NCBI RefSeq assembly: GCF_004367585.1
Contig: NZ_CP038015.1
Coordinates: 440,001-492,500, forward strand
Length of the DNA stretch: 52,500 nucleotides
Source of the DNA: Paenisporosarcina antarctica
Lineage (GTDB): Bacteria > Bacillota > Bacilli > Bacillales_A > Planococcaceae
Reading direction: 5' to 3'
Position numbers and translations under genes: made by a program
In this document: positions 10,944 to 21,936 of the stretch, one piece after another
Position numbering within the stretch: the stretch's first letter is position 1
How the letters are laid out: each line of letters begins with the position of its first letter
Notes under the pieces: generated by a model
What the model saw: only the letters and a program-made list of their open reading frames with translations
What the model was told of the DNA's origin: nothing
The model's database searches: none

Positions 10944-11732
10944 ATGACCAATCCAATGAATGAAAAAGATTTAACACTCATTGAACACATAGATGAAATA
11001 AGAAAACGACTGATGATTACCGTCGTTTTCTTTGTTATTGCAGTGCTTGGAAGCTTTTTTTTAGCCAAGCCTTTAATACACTTTTTACAGTATAGTGAAG
11101 AAGCAAAATCATTAACGTTAAACGCATTCACCATTACCGATCCAATTATGATTTATTTAAAAGTTATCATGTTTATCGCGATGGTGATTACATCACCCGT
11201 CATCTTGTATCAATTATGGAGCTTTGTTAGCCCGGGATTACACGAAACAGAACGCAAAGCGACACTTAGTTATATTCCATTTACGTTTTTCTTATTTGTA
11301 GGTGGTATTCTCTTTTCCTACAAAGTGTTATTTCCTTATGTCATTAATTTCATGATACTATTATCAACAGATTTAGATATTAACCAAGTTATTGGGATAA
11401 ATGAGTATTTTACTTTCTTATTTCAAATCACAGTACCTTTCGGGATTATTTTTCAATTACCAATCGTGTTGTTATTCTTAACACGTCTTGGAATGGTTAC
11501 ACCCATGATGATGGTGAAAGTAAGAAAGTATGCATACTTCGTATTATTTGTCATTGCAGCCTTTATCACACCACCAGACATTTTCTCGCATTTGTTAGTA
11601 ACTTTGCCGTTATTCATATTGTATGAGATTAGTGTCATGGTTTCCCGAATTGGCTATAAAAAGTATTTGAAATCAGAACAAAGGCGTCAACGTGAAGAAC
11701 AACAAGCGCTCATCGATAACATGAAGAAGTAA
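10944..11732 (+). CDS. tatC: Twin-arginine translocase TatC
   Basis: Polytopic receptor for twin-arginine signal peptides. The 262-aa product has six predicted membrane helices and the family signatures HIDEIRKRL near the N-terminus and LWSFVSPGLHETERK between helices 2 and 3. It is co-transcribed with tatA, 6 nt upstream. The start is ambiguous: the ATG at 10944 has AGG immediately before it, whereas the in-frame ATG at 10956 sits 11 nt after AGGA and would give 258 aa beginning MNEKDLTL, a normal TatC N-terminus. Confidence 0.95.
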   Translation: MTNPMNEKDLTLIEHIDEIRKRLMITVVFFVIAVLGSFFLAKPLIHFLQYSEEAKSLTLNAFTITDPIMIYLKVIMFIAMVITSPVILYQLWSFVSPGLHETERKATLSYIPFTFFLFVGGILFSYKVLFPYVINFMILLSTDLDINQVIGINEYFTFLFQITVPFGIIFQLPIVLLFLTRLGMVTPMMMVKVRKYAYFVLFVIAAFITPPDIFSHLLVTLPLFILYEISVMVSRIGYKKYLKSEQRRQREEQQALIDNMKK

Positions 11733-11739
11733 CATAATG

Positions 11740-11779
11740 AAAGCTTTCCACTGGATTAAACGGTGGAGGGCTTTTTTTG
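11740..11779 (+). terminator. Terminator of tatA-tatC
   Basis: AAAGCTTTCCAC pairs with GTGGAGGGCTTT using G-U pairs, followed by seven T. Confidence 0.85.
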
Positions 11780-11850
11780 TATAGCAAGCAAGTGTTGTAA
11801 AAGGTTGAGGGAGGACATATTAATTGACTGACAATAAATTTATAAACAAT

Positions 11851-11886
11851 AAAAAAATCTCCCAATGATTACTACATCGGGAGAAA
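11851..11886 (-). terminator. Terminator of the CPBP protease gene
   Basis: On the minus strand TCTCCCGATG pairs with CATTGGGAGA, followed by seven T. It lies 42 nt after the stop codon. Confidence 0.82.
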
Positions 11887-11927
11887 TTCTTATATTTTGA
11901 AACTGGTGTTCAATTTCGTCAAACATT

Positions 11928-12659
11928 TTATTGTGAGTTAGATAAAGTTTCTAAATATTTTTGATAACGTTCAATATTATCTGCATTTAATTGGACCAAT
12001 ACGACAAATCCATTTAATAACATGTGTGAAATAATTGAAGTCATAATACGTCTTGTTTTGTAATACAAGAAAGCGAATATGAATCCTGATACTGCATACA
12101 GTAGGATATGGGTAAAGTCAAAATGGATAATAGCAAAGACAATCGCACTAACAGCCCCCGCAATAAAGAAGTTGGTCTTTTGGACAAGTGATCCAAAAAT
12201 TACGCGTCTAAAAATTAGTTCCTCTAGAATAGGAGCAAATATCGCAATTGATAATATAGCGACAGGTGCGGCATCTGCAATTTTAATAAAAGCAGCTGTA
12301 TTTTCAGAACCAGGATCTATACCAAGTGCATTTTCAATAAATGCTGCAAGTGCTTGACCAAACAACACCATGAAAAATCCGACAACACCCCAACCAATCG
12401 AAGCACCAATTGAACTTTGCTTGCCTTTTAAATTGTTTAAAAAAGATTTGTTTTTTCGGATAATGAAAACACTTATTAGAGTTGCCACAGCCATGCTTAT
12501 GAATACCCACCAACCACTTGCCATAAGTTTAGCTTGTTGTATTTCCATTCCGTCTTGTTTCATTAATAAGTCAAAGATAAGAGGTGCAAACACTATTCCT
12601 GACAATTGCATGATTACATAAATTAAGATTAAATAAAACGCTGTATTGTATTTTTTCAC
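11928..12659 (-). CDS. CPBP family intramembrane metalloprotease
   Basis: Membrane protease of the CPBP (Abi, Rce1-like) family, 243 aa with about eight hydrophobic segments. The hallmark EExxxR is EELIFR with E146, E147 and R151. A second conserved motif with H179 and H184 (HFDFTH) and the later FAFLYYKT..ISHMLLN segment complete the active-site region. It starts at GTG (12659) with AAAGGAC 8 nt upstream. It occupies the position of ydiL in B. subtilis, between tatC and groES. Its substrate is unknown. Confidence 0.9.
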   Translation of the reverse strand: MKKYNTAFYLILIYVIMQLSGIVFAPLIFDLLMKQDGMEIQQAKLMASGWWVFISMAVATLISVFIIRKNKSFLNNLKGKQSSIGASIGWGVVGFFMVLFGQALAAFIENALGIDPGSENTAAFIKIADAAPVAILSIAIFAPILEELIFRRVIFGSLVQKTNFFIAGAVSAIVFAIIHFDFTHILLYAVSGFIFAFLYYKTRRIMTSIISHMLLNGFVVLVQLNADNIERYQKYLETLSNSQ

Positions 12660-12751
12660 AAATAAAGTCCTTTCATCAAAAGATGTTCTTTTCTTATTGT
12701 ATTGTTTTTTAATGCGGCTCGCAAAGAATACAGAAATTTCGATGTTCCTAC

Positions 12752-12780
12752 TTGCAAAAGTGGAGACGATTCATTAATAT
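12752..12780 (+). promoter_or_regulatory. Sigma-A promoter of groES-groEL
   Basis: TTGCAA (12752-12757), a 17-nt spacer, then TAATAT (12775-12780). Transcription would start close to the CIRCE element. Confidence 0.75.
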
Positions 12781-12790
12781 AAGAACTGTG

Positions 12791-12817
12791 TTAGCACTCA
12801 TAGACTGAGAGTGCTAA
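12791..12817 (+). promoter_or_regulatory. CIRCE operator (HrcA site)
   Basis: TTAGCACTC, nine bases, GAGTGCTAA: a perfect match to the CIRCE consensus. It lies just after the promoter and before groES, so HrcA repression and heat induction of groES-groEL are expected. Confidence 0.97.
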
Positions 12818-12856
12818 TAAATTAATTTACTACCATTTCAGGGAGGTTGTTTTCAC

Positions 12857-13141
12857 TTGTTAAAACCATTAGGCGATCGTATCGTAATTGAATTAGTCGA
12901 GTCTGAAGAAAAATCAGCATTCGGCATTGTCATTCCAGACTCTGCTAAAGAGAAGCCACAGGAAGGGAAAGTAATTGCTGTTGGGACTGGTCGTGTACTT
13001 GAAAACGGCGCGCGTGTAGAGCTAGATGTGAAAGCGGGAGACAAAATCATCTTCTCTAAATACTCAGGTACTGAAGTGAAATTTGAAGGTAACGAATTTT
13101 TAATTTTACGCGAAAGCGATATTTTAGCTATTATTGGCTAA
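12857..13141 (+). CDS. groES: Co-chaperonin GroES
   Basis: The 10-kDa lid of the GroEL folding chamber, 94 aa with the standard [11 protein letters not shown] beginning, a mobile loop around residues 17-30 and the conserved KYSGTEVK region. It starts with TTG at 12857, with GGAGG 10 nt upstream. groEL follows after 40 nt in the same CIRCE-controlled operon. Confidence 0.97.
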   Translation: MLKPLGDRIVIELVESEEKSAFGIVIPDSAKEKPQEGKVIAVGTGRVLENGARVELDVKAGDKIIFSKYSGTEVKFEGNEFLILRESDILAIIG

Positions 13142-13160
13142 TATTAATAACTTCATTTAA

Positions 13161-14813
<1,653 letters not shown>

Positions 14814-14911
14814 TAAGTGAGAAAAAATCCTTGATTAAATAAGGGTTTTGGGAGTCAACCTATCATTGATGACCACTTATTTGTTTAAAAAATTGCATAT
14901 GACCACTTTTA

Positions 14912-14960
14912 GAGAAGGTCTTTCATCAGTTTACTAAACTGTTGGGAGGCCTTTTCTTTC
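14912..14960 (+). terminator. Hairpin terminator after groEL
   Basis: GAAGGTCTTTCATCAGTTTA pairs imperfectly with the following AACTGTTGGGAGGCCTTTTC, ending in T. A weaker hairpin (AATCCTT / AAGGGTT) lies nearer the groEL stop at 14827-14848. A closely related hairpin occurs at 18839-18886. Confidence 0.7.
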
Positions 14961-15384
14961 ACATTTATTGTTGTTTGGATTGTAAAATATTTATGTAAAG
15001 CGTAATGAACAAGTACTTGTTTTAAAAAATTTCAAAGAATGATGATAAACCCATCAACAGCCTTTTATGTTGTCAATTACACTCCACACATTGTGAAGCG
15101 ATCACGTGGTTGGAGTTGGTATAATTGAAACGCAGTTGATATAGAAAATCTATACCATCTACTTTTTTGTTTTAAAAATACCATTCAGGACAAATTTCCG
15201 TTAAAATAAACATTGTCGATTTTCACAATAGTTTTTCACAAAGTATAAGTGTCCAAATGTACTTGAGTTTGTTAATAAATTATTAAGCATGATAAAAGTG
15301 TAAAAGAAGTGGAACACTTGGTTATATATATTTTTTGACCGAGAGTTTGAAGTTGTATCCATAGTGAGAGGATTTGAGTTTGAA
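14961..15384. other. AT-rich intergenic stretch without genes
   Basis: About 420 nt between the groEL terminator and the dihydrouridine synthase gene. I see no reading frame with a ribosome binding site, no RNA fold and no clear promoter. Confidence 0.6.
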
Positions 15385-16347
15385 ATGATAGATAATTTTT
15401 GGCGTGATTTACCACGACCATTTTTTGTGCTTGCACCAATGGAAGATGTGACAGATGTTGTTTTTCGGCAAGTAGTAAGTAAAGCCGGTCGACCGGATGT
15501 ATTTTTTACAGAGTTTACAAACTCGGATAGCTATTGTCATCCAGAGGGCATTAAAAGTTTGCGTGGCCGGTTGATTTTTACTGAAGATGAACAGCCAATG
15601 GTGGCACATATTTGGGGAGATAATCCTGAATATTTCCGTCAAATGAGTATTGGCATGGCAGAGCTAGGATATAAAGGCATCGATATTAATATGGGCTGCC
15701 CTGTACCGAATGTGGCAACGAGAGGGAAAGGTAGTGGCCTTATTCTTCGTCCAGATGTTACGGCAGAACTTATTCAAGCAGCAAAAGCAGGAGGACTACC
15801 TGTCAGCGTGAAAACTCGACTTGGCTATAACGATGTAAATGAGTGGGAGGAGTGGCTAACGCATATTTTAAAACAGGATATTGCGAACCTTTCTATTCAT
15901 TTACGTACAAGAAAGGAAATGACCAAAGTAGATGCGCATTGGGAGCTAATTCCGGAAATCAAAAAATTACGTGACCGTATCGCACCAAATACGCTGCTAA
16001 CAATCAATGGAGACATTCCTGATCGTCAAACTGGGCTGCAGCTTGCTGAACAATATGGTATTGATGGCGTTATGATCGGGCGAGGTATTTTTAAAAATCC
16101 TTTTGCTTTTGAAAAAGAGCCAAAAGAGCATAGCACTAAAGAATACCTTGATCTTTTAAGACTGCAGCTTGATCTTCAAGATCAATATGCGGAAGCACTG
16201 CCACGTTCAATCACAGGCCTTCATCGCTTTTTCAAAATTTATGTCAAAGGATTCAGTGGAGCCGGTGAATTAAGAAATCAATTGATGAACACGAAATCAA
16301 CAGATGAAGTGCGTGCATTGCTTGATAACTATGAAAAAGAATGTTGA
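15385..16347 (+). CDS. tRNA-dihydrouridine synthase
   Basis: FMN-dependent Dus family enzyme that reduces uridines in the D loop of tRNA with NADPH. The N-terminal LAPMEDVTD opens the TIM barrel. MGCPVPNV holds the catalytic cysteine, SVKTRLGY follows, and [14 protein letters not shown] closes the phosphate-binding part of the barrel. The last ~80 residues form the small helical tRNA-binding domain. I start at the ATG at 15385 (320 aa, beginning MIDNFWRD as in related Bacillales proteins). The in-frame GTG at 15364 would add seven residues but overlaps the only GAGAGG sequence. It is a lone gene with its own terminator; which U positions it modifies cannot be told. Confidence 0.92.
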   Translation: MIDNFWRDLPRPFFVLAPMEDVTDVVFRQVVSKAGRPDVFFTEFTNSDSYCHPEGIKSLRGRLIFTEDEQPMVAHIWGDNPEYFRQMSIGMAELGYKGIDINMGCPVPNVATRGKGSGLILRPDVTAELIQAAKAGGLPVSVKTRLGYNDVNEWEEWLTHILKQDIANLSIHLRTRKEMTKVDAHWELIPEIKKLRDRIAPNTLLTINGDIPDRQTGLQLAEQYGIDGVMIGRGIFKNPFAFEKEPKEHSTKEYLDLLRLQLDLQDQYAEALPRSITGLHRFFKIYVKGFSGAGELRNQLMNTKSTDEVRALLDNYEKEC

Positions 16348-16430
16348 TGAGAAGTGACAGTGAAGTGATGTAACTCTAAAAAAGGTAGAGAAAAAATAAA
16401 TCATATTTTTTATACTTAATATCACCAATT

Positions 16431-16475
16431 AAGGACCTAACGTAAATTTAAAATTTACGTTAGGTCCCTTTTTTG
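16431..16475 (+). terminator. Terminator of the dihydrouridine synthase gene
   Basis: A 35-nt perfect palindrome (16433-16467) with arms starting GGACCTAACGTAAATTT, followed by CTTTTTT. The remaining ~200 nt before the next gene hold nothing recognisable. Confidence 0.92.
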
Positions 16476-16694
16476 TGTTTTATAAGGTGAAGTACTGAAA
16501 CTTGTCATGAAATAGAGTGGGGAAATCCAATTAACAATAATGGGGCAACTTGACAAATAGAGTTGAACGTTGCATTCTGGTAATGTTAAATAAATTTAGA
16601 AATTATTAACTAGAATGGAAAGCTTGATAGATATTGTTGTTTTTAAGTCAAAGGAATTTGATTAAAGGAATGAATTGAAATTGAGGTGTAATAG

Positions 16695-18734
16695 TTGGTT
16701 GATTTAAGAGTACCAGAAAAGAAGTTTCGTCCTGAAATAGAGGGGGTAAGAGCTGTTGCCGCGTTATTAGTCGCAATATATCACATTTGGATAGGGTCCG
16801 TTTCAGGCGGAGTAGATGTTTTTTTTATTGTGTCCGGGTACTTAATCACAACTTCTTTATTGTCAAAAATAGAGAGGGAAGGAAGAATCAATCTTTTTGA
16901 ATATTTGTTAGGGTTGTCTAGAAGATTATTTCCTATCGCCTTTACAGTACTTTTGTTTACAACCATATTTTCTATTCTAATCTTGCCGGTAACGGCTTGG
17001 AAACAAACCATTCCTGAAATCTTTTCTTCGGCATTTTATTATCAAAATTGGCAGTTGGCGAACACTGCTGTTGATTATCTGGCTAAAGACAATGTTGCCA
17101 GTCCGTTCCAGCACTTCTGGGCTTTGTCAATTCAAGGTCAATTTTATGTTACATGGCCGCTAATCATTATGTTGGCCTATTTTGTAGCAAGGAAAATATT
17201 TAAACTTCCTGTGCGAAAGACTTTATTGACTGTGCTAAGCATCATTTTTACCGTTTCTCTTGGGTATTCAATTTATATTACCTCAGCAAATCAGCCCTGG
17301 GCGTATTTTGATACGTTTGCGCGAGTGTGGGAGTTTAGCTTAGGTGGGATTTTGGCGCTATTGATTCCATATTTGAAGTTTAATAAGTCTATTAGTTTTG
17401 TTATAGGATGGTTCGGTTTGGCCGTCATTTGTTTTACTGGTATTCTATTGCCTGTATCCAATGTTTTTCCTGGATATGCTGCGTTATTGCCAACTACAGG
17501 TGTGATGTTAGTAATCCTTGCTGCGGAGAATGGTAGCCGTTTTGGAGTAGAGAAACTATTAGGTTCCAGACCGTTTTTATACTTAGGAAGTATTTCTTAC
17601 GGCTTTTATTTATGGCACTGGCCGATATTGATTTTCTATTACACGTATTTTGGCACGGACACGGTAACTTATCAAGGCGGGCTGGCTATTTTGTTAGGCG
17701 CGTTCGCTTTATCACTTGTTTCGGTTAAAGTTCTTGAAGCACCAGTAAGGAAAATTAGTGTTAAGCAATCAAAAATTAAGCTTGCTGGAATTATGGCAAC
17801 ATTCATGCTCCCAGTAATCTTGGTAAGCACATCTTGGGGAATTTATGTGGATCAGCCTCATGGTGAGAACCTTAATTCTAAAAGTATTAAGGTGAACGCT
17901 GGTATAGAGTCAAATGTAGAACAAATCCTTGAAGATTATCCAGGTGCACGCACCATTTCTGACAACATTAAGGCAAGCCCTGATATTGAACCAATCCCCA
18001 ATCCAATTAATGCTAAAATGGATGTTCCAATGTTCTACGATGAAAGTGATTGTTTCAGCAGTCGTACTGAAAAAGGAGTAGAGAAATGTTCATACGGTGA
18101 ATTAGACAATCCGGAATATACGATTGCACTTGTAGGTGGCTCCCATTCTGGCCACTGGCTTCCCGCCTTGAAAATTGTGTCTGAAATACAGAACTTGAAA
18201 ATTGATTTATATAATAAAGACGCGTGTAGGTTTTCGAGTGACGATTTTAATGGCATGCTGTCAAAATCTTGTATGGAGTGGAATGTCGATGTGATGGAAC
18301 CTTTACTTTCCGATCCACCCGATTTACTATTTACCACAGCAAACGTCAATAGTGGTGATACAATCCCGGCTGGATACCTCAGTAAGTGGGAAGAGTTTGA
18401 AGGAATTACTACGGTGTTTGCGCTCCGTGATAATCCAAGAATGAATGAGGACCCTCTTTTGTGCGTAGAAAAAAATCCGGATAACTGTACAGTACAGAGA
18501 AAAAATGCCTTATCCGCAATTCCTCCATGGGAAAACACCGAGAATATACCGGACAATGTAATTTTTGCCGATATGTCGGAATATTTCTGTGATGATGATA
18601 CTTGTAAACCTGTTATTGGAAATGTATTAGTGTATCGTGATTATCACCATATCACAGCCACCTATTCTAGAACGTTGGCCCCTGCCCTGGAAAAACATAT
18701 TGTTAAAGCTTTAGAAAACTTGAAGTATAATTAA
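16695..18734 (+). CDS. Membrane O-acyltransferase with SGNH domain (OafA/OatA type)
   Basis: A 679-aa two-part enzyme expected to move acyl (usually acetyl) groups across the membrane onto a surface polymer. The N-terminal acyltransferase-3 domain (about 1-380) has some ten membrane helices, starts with the RPEIEGVRAVA motif, has the catalytic-type histidine H30, and contains GGVDVFFIVSGYL. The extracellular C-terminal half carries an SGNH-hydrolase domain with GGSHSGHW near residue 480 and DYHHIT near 650. Its nucleophile block reads GGSH rather than the more usual GDSH. It starts with TTG at 16695, with GAGGTG 6 nt upstream. It is a lone gene. Acceptor polymer (peptidoglycan, teichoic acid or polysaccharide) is unknown. 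Confidence 0.88.
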   Translation: MVDLRVPEKKFRPEIEGVRAVAALLVAIYHIWIGSVSGGVDVFFIVSGYLITTSLLSKIEREGRINLFEYLLGLSRRLFPIAFTVLLFTTIFSILILPVTAWKQTIPEIFSSAFYYQNWQLANTAVDYLAKDNVASPFQHFWALSIQGQFYVTWPLIIMLAYFVARKIFKLPVRKTLLTVLSIIFTVSLGYSIYITSANQPWAYFDTFARVWEFSLGGILALLIPYLKFNKSISFVIGWFGLAVICFTGILLPVSNVFPGYAALLPTTGVMLVILAAENGSRFGVEKLLGSRPFLYLGSISYGFYLWHWPILIFYYTYFGTDTVTYQGGLAILLGAFALSLVSVKVLEAPVRKISVKQSKIKLAGIMATFMLPVILVSTSWGIYVDQPHGENLNSKSIKVNAGIESNVEQILEDYPGARTISDNIKASPDIEPIPNPINAKMDVPMFYDESDCFSSRTEKGVEKCSYGELDNPEYTIALVGGSHSGHWLPALKIVSEIQNLKIDLYNKDACRFSSDDFNGMLSKSCMEWNVDVMEPLLSDPPDLLFTTANVNSGDTIPAGYLSKWEEFEGITTVFALRDNPRMNEDPLLCVEKNPDNCTVQRKNALSAIPPWENTENIPDNVIFADMSEYFCDDDTCKPVIGNVLVYRDYHHITATYSRTLAPALEKHIVKALENLKYN

Positions 18735-18838
18735 AACCGTCTTTTACATCATGTTCTTGGAGTAGCATGATGTAATAAGGATTAATAACCCATATTTATA
18801 TCGGGTTTTAGCCTGTTACAAACGAAACTCATCTATTA

Positions 18839-18886
18839 GAAAAGGTCTTTTATCAGTTAACTAATTGGGGAAAGGCCTTTTTTTTC
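18839..18886 (+). terminator. Hairpin terminator after the acyltransferase
   Basis: AAAAGGTCTTTTATCAGTTA pairs imperfectly with AATTGGGGAAAGGCCTTTTT. It resembles the hairpin at 14912-14960 in both arms. A perfect 9-bp stem TACATCATG / CATGATGTA without a T run lies closer to the gene (18745-18774). The next ~200 nt are empty. Confidence 0.75.
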
Positions 18887-19100
18887 CTGCTGTCATATGA
18901 GGATAAATGTACATGGTTATGATAAGGCTATGAAATGAATGCATTTATAGAGCTGTCGATTTTAAATTAAGTTATGTGCTATTATTAGGTTTGAATAAAT
19001 ACTATAAACACACAAATGGGTACTTAGTTTTAAGTAATACTTTTTTCTTCGTTAAGAACTTGAGGTTGTGTAAATAGGTAATGTTATAGGAGGTTTATTG

Positions 19101-19619
19101 ATGGATAATAATGATATATTAATCAGATTAAGATATGCGCTAGATATAAAAAATAAAGATATGGTAGAAGTCTTTAAACTTGGCGGCATTGAACTCTCAA
19201 AAGATGAAGTGCTGAAGGTACTGACAAAATCACCTGACGATTACGATGATGAAGCTGACAGTATTTTTGATGCAGTTGAAGATGAAAATCATATTAGACT
19301 TGATAATGCGATGTTAGAGACATTTTTAAACGGCTTTATTATTTTCAAAAGAGGAAAACAAGAGCCGAAACCAGGACAACCTGAAATTCCTGCACTGACA
19401 AAGGAAAGAGCGAATAATCTCCTTCTGAAGAAAGTGAAAATTGCACTGTCATTAACAAGTGAGGATATGCTTGATATAGTAGAAACTTCAGGAGTAGTGA
19501 TAACAAAAGGGGAATTAAGTGCTTTTTTAAGAAAAGAAGGACATAAGAATTATAAAGAGTGCGGTGATCAGAACGCTAGAAATTTCTTAAAAGGATTAGC
19601 TATAAAATATAGGGCATAA
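19101..19619 (+). CDS. DUF1456 family protein (YehS-like)
   Basis: A 172-aa soluble protein made of two DUF1456 repeats. The first begins NNDILIRLRYALDIKNKDMVEVFKLGG. The second, after a proline-rich linker near residue 95, repeats the pattern in LLLKKVKIALSLTSEDMLDIVETSG. The family is widespread, and I know of no established function. The ATG at 19101 has AGGAGG 7 nt upstream; a TTG three bases earlier is less well placed. It stands alone, followed by its own terminator. Confidence 0.88.
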   Translation: MDNNDILIRLRYALDIKNKDMVEVFKLGGIELSKDEVLKVLTKSPDDYDDEADSIFDAVEDENHIRLDNAMLETFLNGFIIFKRGKQEPKPGQPEIPALTKERANNLLLKKVKIALSLTSEDMLDIVETSGVVITKGELSAFLRKEGHKNYKECGDQNARNFLKGLAIKYRA

Positions 19620-19671
19620 AAATGTACAATTCTAAATCCGGACTTGCAGTTCTTTAATAAAGTGTAAGCAA

Positions 19672-19712
19672 AAAGACTATTTCTCATGAAAATGGGAGGT
19701 AGTCTTTTTTTC
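19672..19712 (+). terminator. Terminator of the DUF1456 gene
   Basis: AAAGACTATTTCTCAT pairs through several G-U pairs with ATGGGAGGTAGTCTTT around GAAA, followed by T. A related hairpin follows the DUF4097 gene at 23554. Confidence 0.85.
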
Positions 19713-19848
19713 ATTCTTATATTTTACGGATAAATGTTTGCGGCATGCATTTTCTACTTCTTCTCGCGATAAGTTAAGTATTGGTAAAAAACGAAAGTAG
19801 AGATGAAAACGTAAATTTCTTTAATTTAAATGATAGGGGGGGTTAAGG

Positions 19849-21666
19849 ATGCAAATTTTTTACACAGTCCGTCCCGGGGATACGCTGTATCAAATAGCGA
19901 GGAGATGGGAGCTGCCGGTTGAGTCCCTTATTGCTGCGAATAATTTGGAAGCACCTTACACGATTTATGCAGGTCAGCAGCTTTCCGTTCCTCCCGGTGT
20001 TGATGTCATCCGTGTAAGGACAGGAGATACCGTTTATAAAATTGCTCAATTTTTCGGCGTTCCACAATCCGTTATTATCGAAGAAAACCAACTTCATCCT
20101 CCGTATATCATACAAGTGGGCCAACTGTTGAAAGTCCCTCCAGGTAGCCCATACTACGTTGTTCAACCCGGGGACACACTTTTTCAAATCGCTAAACGTT
20201 TTAATGTAATAACAAATGGACTAAGTTATCCTGATCTAATCAGGGAAGTGAACCTACTACCGTCGAATATCATTTTTCCAGGTATGAGTTTAATCATTCC
20301 ATATGCACCTCCCGGGGATCAAGGTTTAATTGCCTATACATCCAACGTAGGGGGAGACTATGAAATATGGCTGTATAACCCTAGTAATGGTGAGAATGTA
20401 CAATTCACAAACGGTTTAGGAGAATCCTTTTCAATTCCTTTTTGGTCTCCCGACAGCACAAGAATAGCTTTTGTAGGAAAAAATGAAATTCTGTATGTAC
20501 TCTATGTATCTGAAGGTGGAATTAGCAGTATTGATCAATTTAGTGAAGGCTTAGGTGTTTATTTAAGTTGGTCACCGGACAGTCAAATACTAACTTATAC
20601 GAAGCAGAATGATGTAATTTTGTACAATATTAATACACATCAATTTAAAAAAGTAAACCAACCTGGTGCCACTGATGTCCAGTGGTTTCCGAGCGGTACA
20701 GAATTGCTTTTCCAAGCGCCCGATGCATCAGGAATTAGTCAGCTTTACCGTATTGAAACCGATGGAGCAAATAAACGACAAATTACTCAAAACACTGGAA
20801 GTAGTTTTAATGATGTGCGTCTTTCCCCTGATGGATTGAATGTACTTTATACAACCCCTGGTGCTAGCATCTCCATTATTTACACTTTAGAAATTTCAAC
20901 GGGAAGCATATTTGAAGTAAGGGGCGGTCCCCTTGCTAAAAACTATTTTCCCGTATGGTCTCCTAATTCCTCGACTATTGCTTACAGTGCTACTGCTTTT
21001 GAAGACGTTGGATATTTCTCTCTAATCAGAACAAGTGGAAAAGAAGGGGAAAACGACTTGACGAGAGCCATATCAAATTGCTTTGCCACTCCTGTTACAT
21101 GGTCCCCAGATGGCAGGAAAATTGCCTATCTGTCGGACTGTAACAATGGAACGGCTAGTGAGATATGGATGATTGACATCTTGCATCCTGTACCGATTAG
21201 ATTAAGAGAAGTTGCATTCATTACGTCTTTGCAATGGTCCTCTCGTCCAATTGTTCCTATGAAGAAAACCTATACCAGTACTGTCTATAACGTTCAATTT
21301 CAATACCCTTCACATTGGGAAAGAATAAGAGAGGAAAGATATGAAGGTCTCGATGGCTTCTTTCAACTTTCAGCGATTTCTGCAGATGAAATGATTAACG
21401 AAGTTTGCCTCAATGAAGCGTACCATGGACTATATCCATATGGTTCCGCACCTCGCATCATTAAAGCACAAATCCAACAACAAGAAGCATGTTTTATTTT
21501 CCCGTCAATGGACCAACCACCAGAAATGGAAGGTCAAGCTGCTTTAATCGTCAGGTACCCAAAACCGATTCAAATTGAGGGCAGTACCTACAATTATTCT
21601 ATCTTGTGGGTATCCCAAAACCATCTGAATGAAATAAGTTCTACCTTTGTTTTCCGTAGTAGTTAA
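19849..21666 (+). CDS. Three-LysM protein with TolB-like beta-propeller
   Basis: A 605-aa protein. Three LysM peptidoglycan-binding modules occupy residues ~1-50, 51-99 and 100-155, each with a [TV]xxGDTxxxIA core and a closing P-rich segment. A WD40/TolB-like propeller follows (~160-470), recognisable by repeated WSPDSxxIAF/WSPDGxKIAY blades. The last ~130 residues are an unassigned domain. There is no signal peptide: the protein begins directly with the first LysM. In Bacillus, LysM proteins without a secretion signal are often spore coat or cortex proteins made in the mother cell, such as SafA and YaaH, so a spore location is plausible but inferred. The start is supported by a G-rich site and AAGG just upstream. 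Confidence 0.87.
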   Translation: MQIFYTVRPGDTLYQIARRWELPVESLIAANNLEAPYTIYAGQQLSVPPGVDVIRVRTGDTVYKIAQFFGVPQSVIIEENQLHPPYIIQVGQLLKVPPGSPYYVVQPGDTLFQIAKRFNVITNGLSYPDLIREVNLLPSNIIFPGMSLIIPYAPPGDQGLIAYTSNVGGDYEIWLYNPSNGENVQFTNGLGESFSIPFWSPDSTRIAFVGKNEILYVLYVSEGGISSIDQFSEGLGVYLSWSPDSQILTYTKQNDVILYNINTHQFKKVNQPGATDVQWFPSGTELLFQAPDASGISQLYRIETDGANKRQITQNTGSSFNDVRLSPDGLNVLYTTPGASISIIYTLEISTGSIFEVRGGPLAKNYFPVWSPNSSTIAYSATAFEDVGYFSLIRTSGKEGENDLTRAISNCFATPVTWSPDGRKIAYLSDCNNGTASEIWMIDILHPVPIRLREVAFITSLQWSSRPIVPMKKTYTSTVYNVQFQYPSHWERIREERYEGLDGFFQLSAISADEMINEVCLNEAYHGLYPYGSAPRIIKAQIQQQEACFIFPSMDQPPEMEGQAALIVRYPKPIQIEGSTYNYSILWVSQNHLNEISSTFVFRSS

Positions 21667-21678
21667 TCCATACAAAAA

Positions 21679-21725
21679 AAGAAGGTCTGTATCAGGCTTA
21701 CCTAACTGATAAAGATTTTCTTTTC
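21679..21725 (+). terminator. Imperfect hairpin after the LysM-propeller gene
   Basis: GAAGGTCTGTATCAG pairs imperfectly with CTGATAAAGATTTTC, then TTTTC. It is related to the hairpins at 14912 and 18839. The remaining ~200 nt before the next gene are empty. Confidence 0.55.
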
Positions 21726-21936
21726 AATATTTTTCATCATCATCATAGCTATTAATAGAGGGTATTTTTAACACGCTTGGCCTTATTATATTAATTTTTT
21801 TACAGAGCTAAATGAAAATTTAGCTACTAAGTCTCAAGGCTTAGATGTAAATACCTCCTAGGTCCATTTGAATGAATCACTAAAAGGCTATACTTAAACT
21901 AACGAAATGATTGTGGTGTGCACAAGGGGGAGACAT

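Noticed and set aside
11928-12659. Abortive-infection phage defence gene
   Set aside because: The CPBP gene sits in a conserved housekeeping position between tatC and groES with no defence genes nearby.
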